Of a stretch of DNA of 64,000 nt, positions 46,861 through 55,258 are shown in pieces. How positions within the stretch are numbered: the first letter of the stretch is position 1; each line of letters opens with the position of its first letter. The stretch spans positions 204,199 to 268,198 of the forward strand of contig DGIS01000008.1 of NCBI GenBank assembly GCA_002386525.1, in the 5' to 3' direction. The stretch comes from Sphingobacterium sp. UBA4616. Its GTDB lineage: Bacteria > Bacteroidota > Bacteroidia > Sphingobacteriales > Sphingobacteriaceae. The position numbers were made by a program, and so were the translations under genes. The notes below the pieces were generated by a model. The model worked only from the letters and a program-made list of their open reading frames with translations, did no database searches and was not told the origin of the DNA.

Positions 46861-47427
46861 TTGAGTCCATTACACAATCTTTCTGAAGAGACATTGATTC
46901 TTTTATTGAAGAAAAAGAATCAACAGGCTTTTAGTTATCTTTATGATCACTATGCCGATGCGCTCTTTGGGGTGGTTTGTCGTATCGTCATATCAACTGA
47001 GCATGCAGAAGAAGTAATACAAGACGTCTTCGTCAAAATTTGGCGGTATATCGATGTCTTTGATGAGTCAAAAGGCCGTCTTTATACCTGGATGATTAAC
47101 ATCGCCCGTAATACAGCACTCGATCATCGAAAATCAAAAGCAATTGTTAACGAGCAGAAAAACCAACCACTTTCAAATATCGTAAATAGGGAAGAAGAAC
47201 AGGATCAAAGTCAGGGTGGGCTACATATAAAGTCAGATTTTATTGGTTTTAGCACTATTTTAGATAAATTAAAGCCAGAATGGCGTATCTTGATTGAAAT
47301 GGCTTACTATGAAGGGTATACACAACAAGAGATTGCCGAACAACTTGATGTTCCGCTTGGTACGGTAAAAACCCGTACCAGAGCAGCATTTATACAGTTA
47401 CAACAACTACTAAAAGAGTACCGTTAA
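46861..47427 (+). CDS. ECF RNA polymerase sigma factor
   Basis: A 188-residue extracytoplasmic-function sigma factor (SigK-like). Region 2: AFSYLYDHYADALFGVVCRI, EEVIQDVFVKIWRYIDVFD and LYTWMINIARNTALDHRKSK (about 24-95). Region 4: RILIEMAYYEGYTQQEIAEQ and LDVPLGTVKTRTRAAFIQL (about 135-185). No ATG fits: an in-frame TAA lies two codons upstream, and the first ATG is deep in region 2. TTG at 46861 must be the start. The anti-sigma gene follows after 2 bases. Family certain. Confidence 0.93.
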   Translation: MSPLHNLSEETLILLLKKKNQQAFSYLYDHYADALFGVVCRIVISTEHAEEVIQDVFVKIWRYIDVFDESKGRLYTWMINIARNTALDHRKSKAIVNEQKNQPLSNIVNREEEQDQSQGGLHIKSDFIGFSTILDKLKPEWRILIEMAYYEGYTQQEIAEQLDVPLGTVKTRTRAAFIQLQQLLKEYR

Positions 47428-47429
47428 TT

Positions 47430-48266
47430 TTGGATATTAAAGCATACATATCATCGGGGATTATTGAATCGTACGTTTTGGGGCTCGCATCCGAAGAGGA
47501 AGTGAGTATCTTAAACTGTATTCGAAAAAATAATGTCGAAGTGGAACAGGCCATCGCAGAAGCAGAGATAGCACTCGAACAGCTGGCCGATAACCAAGCG
47601 ATTGAAATGCCTATGCAGTTGAAACAAAATATTTGGAATAGGCTCGTTACGGAAAATCTCGTACCAAGCGAAGGTGAGGAAGTGATCGAAACACAATCGG
47701 ATTCTTCGGCCGGCCCTCATGAAGTATTTGTTATGAATGCCGACAAGAAAGCATTTGTCAAACGATCTTACACCTGGGCCATTGCAGCAAGCCTATTGTT
47801 GGCTGTTAGTATTGGTACAAATATATTCTTATATCAACGTAAACAAGAGTCCGTAAATAAATTGAATCAGACAGCGATCTTATTCGATGCTCAACAAGAA
47901 AAGCTTGCGATATTGCAGGATAAATGGACACTTGTTCAAAATCCTACGATCAAGACCATCCTACTTAAGGGAGTAGAGAATAAAATGGATTATCGGGCCT
48001 TGGTATTTTGGGATCAGTCCTCAAAGACAGTCTATCTGAGCATTGAACATTTGCCTCCGGCACCCAAAGGAAAGCAATATCAGTTGTGGGCAATGGTTGA
48101 TGGTAAACCCGTTAGTGCAGGAGTTTTCCCACTCGACGTAAAGGCAGACATTGCGAGTAAGATGCTGGACATTCCTCATGCCCAGGCTTTTGCTATTACA
48201 CTGGAGGATGAAGGCGGAAAAGATGTGCCTACACTCAGTGCATTATGTGTAATGGGTACTATATAA
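47430..48266 (+). CDS. anti-sigma factor (RskA type)
   Basis: A 278-residue inner membrane anti-sigma factor for the ECF sigma in front of it. The start is TTG at 47430, 2 bases after the sigma stop; the N-terminus MDIKAYISSGIIESYVLGLA is the typical opening of Bacteroidota anti-sigma proteins, so the TTG start is well supported. The cytosolic N-terminal domain (to about 85) would bind the sigma factor. A single membrane helix (about 115-133, AIAASLLLAVSIGTNIFLY) is followed by a coiled-coil stretch and the RskA-like periplasmic domain (YLSIEHLPPAPKGKQYQLWAMVDGKPVSAGVF). Probably translationally coupled with the sigma factor. Confidence 0.92.
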   Translation: MDIKAYISSGIIESYVLGLASEEEVSILNCIRKNNVEVEQAIAEAEIALEQLADNQAIEMPMQLKQNIWNRLVTENLVPSEGEEVIETQSDSSAGPHEVFVMNADKKAFVKRSYTWAIAASLLLAVSIGTNIFLYQRKQESVNKLNQTAILFDAQQEKLAILQDKWTLVQNPTIKTILLKGVENKMDYRALVFWDQSSKTVYLSIEHLPPAPKGKQYQLWAMVDGKPVSAGVFPLDVKADIASKMLDIPHAQAFAITLEDEGGKDVPTLSALCVMGTI

Positions 48267-48625
48267 AAAATAACCCTGGGCAATAACTTATTGACCACAC
48301 CACTATTATTGCTGATAAGAATCTAAGCTTTTTTGATTGAATGCGCGGTTCGGTGGGCACAGTATTCGTAAATTTCAGCTGATAAATTTCGGTAAATTCA
48401 TTGCAGAAGTTAGTTTTAGTTTATCTTTAAAAAAACTTTTTTGAAGTAGCGATGTTCATGTCTATATTTACAATGCTATTCTCTCTGTCGGTCTGCCTTT
48501 TTTTTATAGAGCAACATAAGCTAAATTAAAATCTATGTGGGCGGAAAAGGATGATTGAACCAAGCTATACCTGAGGACCTATAAATGCGTAGAAGAAATA
48601 ATTGATAACCAATACGGGCTTTTGA
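48267..48625. other. 359-base intergenic region upstream of the hybrid kinase
   Basis: No gene, strong terminator or consensus promoter found. A 25-codon hydrophobic frame near 48451 (MFMSIFTMLFSLSVCLFFIE) is probably chance. Confidence 0.4.
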
Positions 48626-51448
48626 ATGAATGCTAAATTATCTCCCGCAAACGAATCAGATCGAATACGTGTTTTGCACGCATACGAAATTCTACATACA
48701 GCACCAGAGGAAGAATTCGACCGTATAACTAAAATTGCATCGCTTGTATGTGGTACGCCTATTTCACTGATTTCATTAGTTGATAAAGATAAGCAATGGT
48801 TTAAATCGCGCCTAGGCCTGGATACCGAAGAAACAAAAAGAGAGGTTTCATTTTGCCAGTACACATTGCACGAAGATCAATTAATGGAAGTGGAAGATGC
48901 CGAAAAGGACGAGCGTTTTAAATCCAATGAATTGGTCACTTTAGAACCAAATATCCGTTTTTACGCAGGCTTACCACTAATTGATCCCAATGGTTATGCA
49001 TTAGGTGCGCTGTGTGTTATCGATCGTGTTCCGAGGCAGCTCGATCAATATCAAAAGGAAATTTTAAGACTTCTGCGAGATGAAGTCGTCACACTGATCG
49101 TCAATAGAAAAGAAAAAGAAAAGTATAAGGAAAGTGAACAGAAGCTGAAAGCATTTTTCGAAAACTCTCAAGGGCTGATGTGTACACACGATCTGAATGG
49201 TAATTTCATAACCGTGAATGATGCGGGTGCCAGAATCCTGGGCTATACAAAAGATGAGATTCAGTCAAGATCGCTTTTTGATATTGTTCCGCAGGAGGGA
49301 CATCAAAATTTACAAGATTACCTATCCGTAATTATTCAACAAGGAATTATTAAAGGGGAAATGCGTACCGTTACACGTTCGGGCGAGATGCGTATTTGGA
49401 TGTTCAATAATATTTTACAAAACAATACGAACAAAGTACCGTATGTGATTGGAAATGCAGTGGATATTACTGAGCAGCATTTTCTGGAAAAGGAACTTAA
49501 GCATGCACAGGCAACTTTGATGCGAACTGGAAGGGTGGCCAGGATTGGGGGTTGGGAGTATACACCTGCTGATGGAAAGATTGTATGGTCGGAAATTACC
49601 AGAGAGATTCATGAAGTACCTGACGCGTATGAACCAAACTTAACAACGGCACTGAACTTCTATAAAGAAGGGGAATCTAGGAATAAAATACGGCTTGCAA
49701 TTGAACATGCACTCACGACAGGAGAGCCTTGGGATTTGGAACTCGAAATTGTCACATTCACGGGGCATGGCCTTTGGATACGTGCGTTGGGAAATGCTGA
49801 TTTTGAAAATGGACGTTGTGTTCGTTTATATGGAACTTTTCAGGATATTGACAAACGTAAACGCATAGAAGCAGAGTCTTCGCATTCCAAAAAAATGCTT
49901 ACAGAAGTGTTGGATGCTACCTCCGCAGTCGCTATTATAGCAACCGATAAAACTGGCATAATTACATTGTTTAACACAGGTGCCGAAAACCTTTTGGGAT
50001 ACAGCAGTGAAGAAGTCATTGGTAGATTAGGTCTTGCACATTTTCATTTAAAAGAGGAACTCGTTTTGCGGGCTAAAGAAATGGAGGTTGAATTGAGGCA
50101 CGCAGTAGATGAATTTCGTCTTTTTGCGGATACGGCTGAATTACATGGCGCTGAACAACGAGAGTGGACCTATTGTAGAAAAGATGGAAGTAGGTTACAT
50201 GTTTCGCTCGCTGTTACTTATATAAGGGATATAAATGAAGATGTCATTGGTTACCTTGCCATCGCCACAGATATAAGTAGAATCATTTATCAACGTGAGG
50301 AGCTTGAAAAGGCTAAAATAGTTGCAGAGCAAGCTAATGTAGCAAAAACGCAATTTTTGACGAACATGAGCCATGAACTTCGCACGCCTCTAAACGGAAT
50401 TGTTGGCTTTACCGATTTACTGCTCGGAACAGCACTTGAGGAGACGCAAAGGGAGTACCTCACGATCGTGGATCAATCTGCTAATTTATTGCTTGGAATT
50501 GTCACAGATATCCTAGACTTTTCTAAAATTGAAGCAGGCAAATTGGAACTGGATGTCGAACAGACTGATCTTTACGAATTAGTTATTCAATTGACAAACT
50601 TTCTTAACATACAGCTCAAAGCCAAAAGACTAGAGTTTTATTTGAATATCGCTCCCAATGTACCCAAATACATCTGGGTTGATGCGCTGCGTATCAAGCA
50701 AGTATTAATGAATTTACTGAGTAATGCGACTAAATTTACGGAGAAGGGCACCATTGAACTCAGTATTTCAGTCGTATCAGAAGGTCCTGGCCAAGCTGTG
50801 TTATGTTTCAGCGTAAAAGATACAGGTATAGGTATCAAACAAGAAAAATTGGAAAAGATATTTGAAGCTTTTTCGCAAGAAGATAACTCGATGACTAAAC
50901 GCTATGGCGGGACTGGTTTGGGACTGACCATATCGAATAAATTGCTTCATATGATGGATAGTGAATTGAAAGTGGAAAGCATTTTCGATGCCGGAAGCCG
51001 ATTCTTTTTCAATATCCAAGTACCTGCTATTTGGGAAACGGAAGAATGGGGAGGACTGGGAGAAATAAAGGATGTGCTTATTGTTGCTGAGGAAGCGTAT
51101 GAACGAAATGATTTGGCACGGATGCTGTCTTTGAAAAAGATTAATACAACGCAAGCAAAAACAGGATTTGAAGTAGTACAAATGTTGAAGGCGGGGCGCC
51201 GTTTTGATGCTATTTTGATTGATAATCAATTGCCCATTATGAGTGGTATTGAAACCATACAGCATATTTTCGAAAAAAAATACAATAATAATTTTGACCA
51301 GCATATTATTCCTGTTTTTAGTGCTGACGAACATAATATAGCGCAGCTTTGTCAGCCTCTTGCCATAACGTGTTGGTTAGTCAAACCTGTGACGCAGGAA
51401 GCCCTTTATGCAGCCTTAGTAAAAAGCATATTTCCTAGAGTTGATTAA
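48626..51448 (+). CDS. GAF-PAS hybrid sensor histidine kinase
   Basis: A 940-residue soluble hybrid kinase without membrane segments. Order: GAF (about 15-165; ASLVCGTPISLISLVDKDKQ); three PAS domains (about 175-290, 305-415, 425-555; for example LMCTHDLNGNFITVNDAGAR, ILGYTKDEI); HisKA with H583 (NMSHELRTPLNGIVGF); HATPase (NLLSNATKFTEKG, DTGIGIKQEKLEKIFEAF, GGTGLGLTIS); receiver (about 815-935). The receiver has D866 (ILIDNQLPIMSG) and LVKPV but lacks the acidic pair: VLIVAEEAYER stands where VLIVDDN is usual. Its output may be weak or altered. The signal is unknown; not in an operon. Confidence 0.94.
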   Translation: MNAKLSPANESDRIRVLHAYEILHTAPEEEFDRITKIASLVCGTPISLISLVDKDKQWFKSRLGLDTEETKREVSFCQYTLHEDQLMEVEDAEKDERFKSNELVTLEPNIRFYAGLPLIDPNGYALGALCVIDRVPRQLDQYQKEILRLLRDEVVTLIVNRKEKEKYKESEQKLKAFFENSQGLMCTHDLNGNFITVNDAGARILGYTKDEIQSRSLFDIVPQEGHQNLQDYLSVIIQQGIIKGEMRTVTRSGEMRIWMFNNILQNNTNKVPYVIGNAVDITEQHFLEKELKHAQATLMRTGRVARIGGWEYTPADGKIVWSEITREIHEVPDAYEPNLTTALNFYKEGESRNKIRLAIEHALTTGEPWDLELEIVTFTGHGLWIRALGNADFENGRCVRLYGTFQDIDKRKRIEAESSHSKKMLTEVLDATSAVAIIATDKTGIITLFNTGAENLLGYSSEEVIGRLGLAHFHLKEELVLRAKEMEVELRHAVDEFRLFADTAELHGAEQREWTYCRKDGSRLHVSLAVTYIRDINEDVIGYLAIATDISRIIYQREELEKAKIVAEQANVAKTQFLTNMSHELRTPLNGIVGFTDLLLGTALEETQREYLTIVDQSANLLLGIVTDILDFSKIEAGKLELDVEQTDLYELVIQLTNFLNIQLKAKRLEFYLNIAPNVPKYIWVDALRIKQVLMNLLSNATKFTEKGTIELSISVVSEGPGQAVLCFSVKDTGIGIKQEKLEKIFEAFSQEDNSMTKRYGGTGLGLTISNKLLHMMDSELKVESIFDAGSRFFFNIQVPAIWETEEWGGLGEIKDVLIVAEEAYERNDLARMLSLKKINTTQAKTGFEVVQMLKAGRRFDAILIDNQLPIMSGIETIQHIFEKKYNNNFDQHIIPVFSADEHNIAQLCQPLAITCWLVKPVTQEALYAALVKSIFPRVD

Positions 51449-51535
51449 CTGTTTGATTATCACTATTGAATGTCTTTGAGTAGTACGTTGTCCTATAGAT
51501 GCTTTTGTATTTAAAATAGTCTTTAACCAGGATAA

Positions 51536-51560
51536 AATATCAATAATAGCTATTGATATT
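51536..51560. repeat. AT-rich hairpin upstream of the SDR gene
   Basis: Perfect 10-base arms (AATATCAATA at 51536-51545, complement at 51551-51560) and a five-base loop. No T-run follows, so it is more likely a weak structure or an operator than a terminator of the kinase gene. Confidence 0.45.
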
Positions 51561-51644
51561 CAAAAATGCGATTTGTTATCTTCCATGAATCAAGAGTACT
51601 GCAATTATCGCAAGTTTCGGATTTTTTAGGGTTCTCTTTTGATA

Positions 51645-51652
51645 TAGTTTTG
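51645..51652 (+). promoter_or_regulatory. candidate -7 element of the SDR gene
   Basis: TAGTTTTG matches TAnnTTTG, 23 bases before the ATG. The -33 position reads TTTT, one base from TTTG. Confidence 0.45.
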
Positions 51653-51675
51653 TGTAAACTAATAAATATTACACG

Positions 51676-52410
51676 ATGCATGTTTTTAAAGATAAAATCA
51701 TCTTGGTTACAGGAGCCAATAGAGGAATAGGTAAATCACTGGTGAGTGCACTGCTTAATCATGGAGCAGGAAAGATATATGCCACCTGCAGAAATTTGAA
51801 ATCGATGCCGTTATTCGATGATGATCGAATAGTGCCTTTACAACTGGACATTACGGACGATGAACAAATAGCGGAGATTGCAAATGCAGCTCTCGATACA
51901 GAAATTCTGATCAATAACGCCGGAACCTTAAATCCAGGAAACATGTTGCAAGGAGAACTTTTGGGCATGGAACATGATCTAGAGGTGAATTATTTTGGGA
52001 CAATAAAAATGATGCGTGCATTTGCTCCAATTCTCATAACGAATGGACCGTCTATTATGATTAATATCGTTTCCATTGCGGCATATTCTCCGTTACCCTC
52101 AATTGCTGGTTATGCGGCGTCAAAAGCAGCCCTCTATTCGGCTACACTATCCGTTCGCATCGAATTGGCTAAAGATGGTGTAGCCGTGTATGCGGTGAAC
52201 CCTGGAGCTATAGATACTGATATGAACAAAGGAAGCGATTGGGAGATGCCAGATCCAGATACTACAGCGGTGAAAATATTGGAATATGTATCCGCTGGAA
52301 AATTGGACATCGTTCCGGATGATAGGGGGCAAGGTATGTATGCCGCATGGAGAGAAGATCCTGAGAAACTGTCAAAAATATTTTCGGATCTCTATTACAT
52401 GGAAAAATAA
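51676..52410 (+). CDS. short-chain dehydrogenase/reductase
   Basis: A 244-residue classical SDR. Cofactor motif: LVTGANRGIGKSLVSALL. NAG motif: EILINNAGTL. Catalytic Y146 and K150: AGYAASKAALYS, preceded by the Ser in IVSIAAYS. The C-terminal part PGAIDTDMNK is also standard. NAD or NADP preference cannot be told with confidence; substrate unknown. Single gene with its own promoter candidate. Confidence 0.93.
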   Translation: MHVFKDKIILVTGANRGIGKSLVSALLNHGAGKIYATCRNLKSMPLFDDDRIVPLQLDITDDEQIAEIANAALDTEILINNAGTLNPGNMLQGELLGMEHDLEVNYFGTIKMMRAFAPILITNGPSIMINIVSIAAYSPLPSIAGYAASKAALYSATLSVRIELAKDGVAVYAVNPGAIDTDMNKGSDWEMPDPDTTAVKILEYVSAGKLDIVPDDRGQGMYAAWREDPEKLSKIFSDLYYMEK

Positions 52411-52484
52411 TTGTGTATAAACCGTTCGGCGCTTGTACGCTTTTGTATAGTATCGAATAGGTGGCAGGGGTCAAAAAATAAGCT

Positions 52485-52546
52485 ATTCACAGCGAGTATC
52501 AGGCTACAATCGGCACAATCTCTTAGGCAAAAAAATCGCTGTGAAT
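52485..52546. repeat. long inverted repeat between the SDR and desaturase genes
   Basis: ATTCACAGCGA (52485-52495) and its complement (52536-52546) lie 40 bases apart in the convergent gap, downstream of the desaturase stop. On the minus strand a run of seven T follows the first arm. It may fold in the transcript ends, but the loop is too large for an ordinary terminator. Confidence 0.45.
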
Positions 52547-52569
52547 GCGTTTAACACCAAATTTGACTA

Positions 52570-53601
52570 TTATTCTTTTGATTGTAGGTAGGGGAGGCGA
52601 TAGTGTTCATCAAATCTTTTCTTGTCATCCCTATAACTGCTAACTGCTCCTAGTTTATGCATTATTTTAATATAACACCACGCAAGGTCAATTTGGTATG
52701 GTTTGAAACCACTACGTGCACTCTTGGGGTATAGATGATGGTTATTGTGCCATTCACCTGCTACAATGCCTGGCCATAATTGATTTATGGATTTGTCCTT
52801 CTCATTGAAATCGATGCCTTCCCGTTGTTTGTCTTCGCCTTTTGCATGGCCTTCATAGTTGAATGTTCGGACGCCGACAGCCCAGAAGCCAGCCGCGCCA
52901 AAGAGTGTGCAAGCAAGGGCATGACCACCAATCAGATAGAACATGGCATACCAAAAGGCCCAATTAAGTATCCATGACCACACCGCGTGCGACGGATTGA
53001 CATATGATCCCCACTTTTTATATTGTGCATAGCTATTGGCTGTAACACCTGTATGTCGCATAAGTAATTTGACCCGGTTATATGAATTTTCCGTTAGGTC
53101 CTTAGCAATAGGCTGATGATTTACATCGGCTAAGAAACAGTATAGAAAGCCAGCTTGCGCATTGTATGGATCACCGGGTTTATCCGATTTGGCATGATGC
53201 ACATGATGCGAAATCACATATATTTCTTCGGGAATTACATTGATAGTCAGATTCTGTGTGACAAAGCGCCAGAAACCGTTACGGAATTTAAATGCACCAT
53301 GTGTGGCAAATCGATGATGCCATATCGTGCCATGGGTTCCCATAACAATCATACTATAGAGGAAGGCTGCCAATACTGTCCACCAACTGAAGTGGTATAT
53401 CAAAAAGAGTATAAAAAACGGAATTAGGCAGGCTACTTTGAACCAGCTAAAAAAGGGTAGCCAATTTCGTTTATCCTTAAAAATATTGAGGCGTTTGAAG
53501 AATTCTTTGAAAATTTCTCTCTTGGTTGGCTTTACGAGGTTTCCATCGGCGTCTTTCCATCCGTAGGTAGGAACTTGCAGAACGTGGTCTAAAAAGGGCA
53601 T
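52570..53601 (-). CDS. acyl-CoA/fatty-acid desaturase, membrane di-iron type
   Basis: A 343-residue integral membrane desaturase, probably delta-9 acyl desaturation for membrane fluidity. The three His boxes are visible: HHRFATHG, HHVHHAKSD and WHNNHHLYPKSAR. Hydrophobic pairs occur before box 1 (FKVACLIPFFILFLIYHFSW) and between boxes 2 and 3 (WILNWAFWYAMFYLIGGHAL). The soluble N-terminus is about 45 residues. Single gene; two operator-like dyads lie upstream. Confidence 0.94.
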   Translation of the reverse strand: MPFLDHVLQVPTYGWKDADGNLVKPTKREIFKEFFKRLNIFKDKRNWLPFFSWFKVACLIPFFILFLIYHFSWWTVLAAFLYSMIVMGTHGTIWHHRFATHGAFKFRNGFWRFVTQNLTINVIPEEIYVISHHVHHAKSDKPGDPYNAQAGFLYCFLADVNHQPIAKDLTENSYNRVKLLMRHTGVTANSYAQYKKWGSYVNPSHAVWSWILNWAFWYAMFYLIGGHALACTLFGAAGFWAVGVRTFNYEGHAKGEDKQREGIDFNEKDKSINQLWPGIVAGEWHNNHHLYPKSARSGFKPYQIDLAWCYIKIMHKLGAVSSYRDDKKRFDEHYRLPYLQSKE

Positions 53602-53637
53602 TTGTGGTTGATGTAAATTCTAATTTTTGTTAAAGTT

Positions 53638-53680
53638 ACCATATTATATGGTTAAAAAGTGTTAATCTTAAAAGTTTAAC
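53638..53680. promoter_or_regulatory. two operator-like dyads upstream of the desaturase gene
   Basis: ACCATATTATATGGT (53638-53652) is a perfect palindrome around one base. GTTAATCTTAAAAGTTTAAC (53661-53680) is a palindrome with two mismatched pairs. On the minus strand TAACTTTA, one base from TAnnTTTG, adjoins the first dyad. Fatty-acid desaturases are often regulated, so a repressor site is plausible. The rest of the gap to 53975 shows only a short CGGCGAAATCGCCG hairpin. Confidence 0.4.
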
Positions 53681-53975
53681 ATATCCTTAAGATGTATCAT
53701 GGCGTAGTTCACTATAGTTGCATCGGTATTTTTGATTAAATATCTGATAAATTGAAACGTCAACGTCTGGAATATTAACAGATGTTCCAATGTGGTAATT
53801 TTACAAGTGTTTGTTTAACCTGTCGGCGAAATCGCCGTTTGCTATTCGCAAATCGCTTACGTTATGTAGAAAAGACTTTAGAAAGAAATTTCAAAGATCG
53901 AGACATTAAAATATGATGCAAACTTTTTAAAGTTCTGCAGCGTTTATAAAGGGAAAAACCACAAAATTTATTTAA

Positions 53976-54359
53976 ATGTCAAATAACAGTGTACCACAGA
54001 AGGTAAATGACCATCTTGCTAATGAACGGACTTTTCTCGCTTGGATACGAACCAGCTTAGGGATTATGGGCTTTGGATTCGTAGTCGTTAAATTTTCATT
54101 ATTTATTCGTCAGATAGAGCTCATTTTAAAGAAAGATGTCGTTGTTGGCTCCCAACATGAATATTCTGGCGTTGTTGGCGTTTCCATTGTGGTTATTGGT
54201 GCATTGACGGTTATCGTTGCTTTCTTTAAATACCGTAAGACAAATAAGCAAATTGAGGAAGAGAACTTCGTTCAAACTTCGAATAGTATCACCATTGTTG
54301 CTGTATTGATTTTTGTCATTGGTCTTATTCTGAGTTGGTATCTTATCGACGGTCTTTAG
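53976..54359 (+). CDS. DUF202/YidH family membrane protein
   Basis: A 127-residue inner membrane protein. The DUF202 signature NDHLANERTFLAWIRTSLGIMGFGFVVVKFSLFI is at the N-terminus. Three membrane helices: one inside the signature, a second (VGVSIVVIGALTVIVAFFKY) and a third (TIVAVLIFVIGLILSWYLI). Function unknown. Single gene. Confidence 0.92.
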   Translation: MSNNSVPQKVNDHLANERTFLAWIRTSLGIMGFGFVVVKFSLFIRQIELILKKDVVVGSQHEYSGVVGVSIVVIGALTVIVAFFKYRKTNKQIEEENFVQTSNSITIVAVLIFVIGLILSWYLIDGL

Positions 54360-54493
54360 GGCGCAGAAATTAGTGTATTTTCACAATAAATGATCCGACC
54401 TTTTGCCTCGATAAAATAAAAAGTCGACTCATGTTTGTATCAATCAGTTTGCAATTATTTCCTAGCGTCATAAAAGCCCAGTCGGTATTAAAA

Positions 54494-54856
54494 TCAAATT
54501 TTATTTGATTTGGAATAATCGGTTATTCCAAGCTTATTTCCGAAAGGATCATTAAATTCGACTGCTAGACCTGTCATAATCTCAAACGGCTCGCTTAAAA
54601 ATACGATCCCCTTTTCCTTTAAATATGCATAGGTTTCCTTAACATCTGCAACGGTAAACCAGATACATGGTTTTGCCTGTTGAGCAGAACTCAGTATGAT
54701 AGCTGGTTCATTGTCGCCTATTTTGAACGCAGTCATCCCTTTTGCTGGAAAGTCAAACTTAGTTTCGAGCCCAAGTTGGTCCCGATAAAATTTCTTTGCT
54801 ATATCGAGGTCATCGACCGGTAAAAAGAAATTGTCGTAATCTAATAACAAGCTCAT
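54494..54856 (-). CDS. VOC family (glyoxalase/bleomycin resistance) protein
   Basis: A 120-residue vicinal-oxygen-chelate protein with the two beta-alpha-beta-beta-beta modules: FFLPVDDLDIAKKFYRDQLGL, CIWFTVADVKETYAYLKEKG and VEFNDPFGNKLGIT. The metal ligand pattern is incomplete at the N-terminus, so activity is uncertain. The ArsR-tail-like gene ends 5 bases upstream; the two are an operon. Confidence 0.85.
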   Translation of the reverse strand: MSLLLDYDNFFLPVDDLDIAKKFYRDQLGLETKFDFPAKGMTAFKIGDNEPAIILSSAQQAKPCIWFTVADVKETYAYLKEKGIVFLSEPFEIMTGLAVEFNDPFGNKLGITDYSKSNKI

Positions 54857-54861
54857 GGTAA

Positions 54862-55065
54862 TTAGGGTTTAATTTGTGATAAGTCTACTCCAAATGCTAT
54901 CAATTGTGATTCTCCAAGTTCAGTGATATAGAAGTTTTTATCTGCGGGATCTTTTTTCGCCAACCAGCCTTTAGCGATCAAATTTTCAAGTAGGAGCTGA
55001 CCGAGTTTACCGCCGATATGTTCATAACATATTTTTGCGGGCTTCAATTTGTCATTTTTTTTCAT
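54862..55065 (-). CDS. small protein resembling the C-terminal domain of ArsR-type regulators
   Basis: A 67-residue protein. The CYEHIGGKLGQLLLENLIAK motif and the following DKNFYITELGESQLIAFGVD correspond to the CYDHLAG-LG tail that follows the helix-turn-helix in some full-length ArsR-family regulators. The N-terminal DNA-binding part is missing; no trace of it lies upstream. The frame could start at GTG 55089, but the ATG at 55065 (MKKNDKLKPAKICYEH) is preferred. It may act as a stand-alone dimerising or metal-sensing module. It is followed after 5 bases by the VOC gene. Confidence 0.7.
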   Translation of the reverse strand: MKKNDKLKPAKICYEHIGGKLGQLLLENLIAKGWLAKKDPADKNFYITELGESQLIAFGVDLSQIKP

Positions 55066-55200
55066 TTTTGTCTTTTCTTTATCGTTCACTTTTGATTTAT
55101 AATTTCTTAGCTATAAAATTATGAAAATGCTATGGATTGAAAAATGATAGATATCATTCATTCTAGTGGCTCTTTGACACGATGTAAGGCATATCTCTTT

Positions 55201-55208
55201 TAGATTTG
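55201..55208 (+). promoter_or_regulatory. candidate -7 element of the COG4389 gene
   Basis: TAGATTTG matches TAnnTTTG, 50 bases before the ATG. A TTTG lies at 55173-55176, 24 bases upstream, a longer spacer than usual. Confidence 0.45.
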
Positions 55209-55258
55209 AAAAACAAAACGTGCCCAAACTTGGTATCTAGAGAGGAATTTTATTATAT

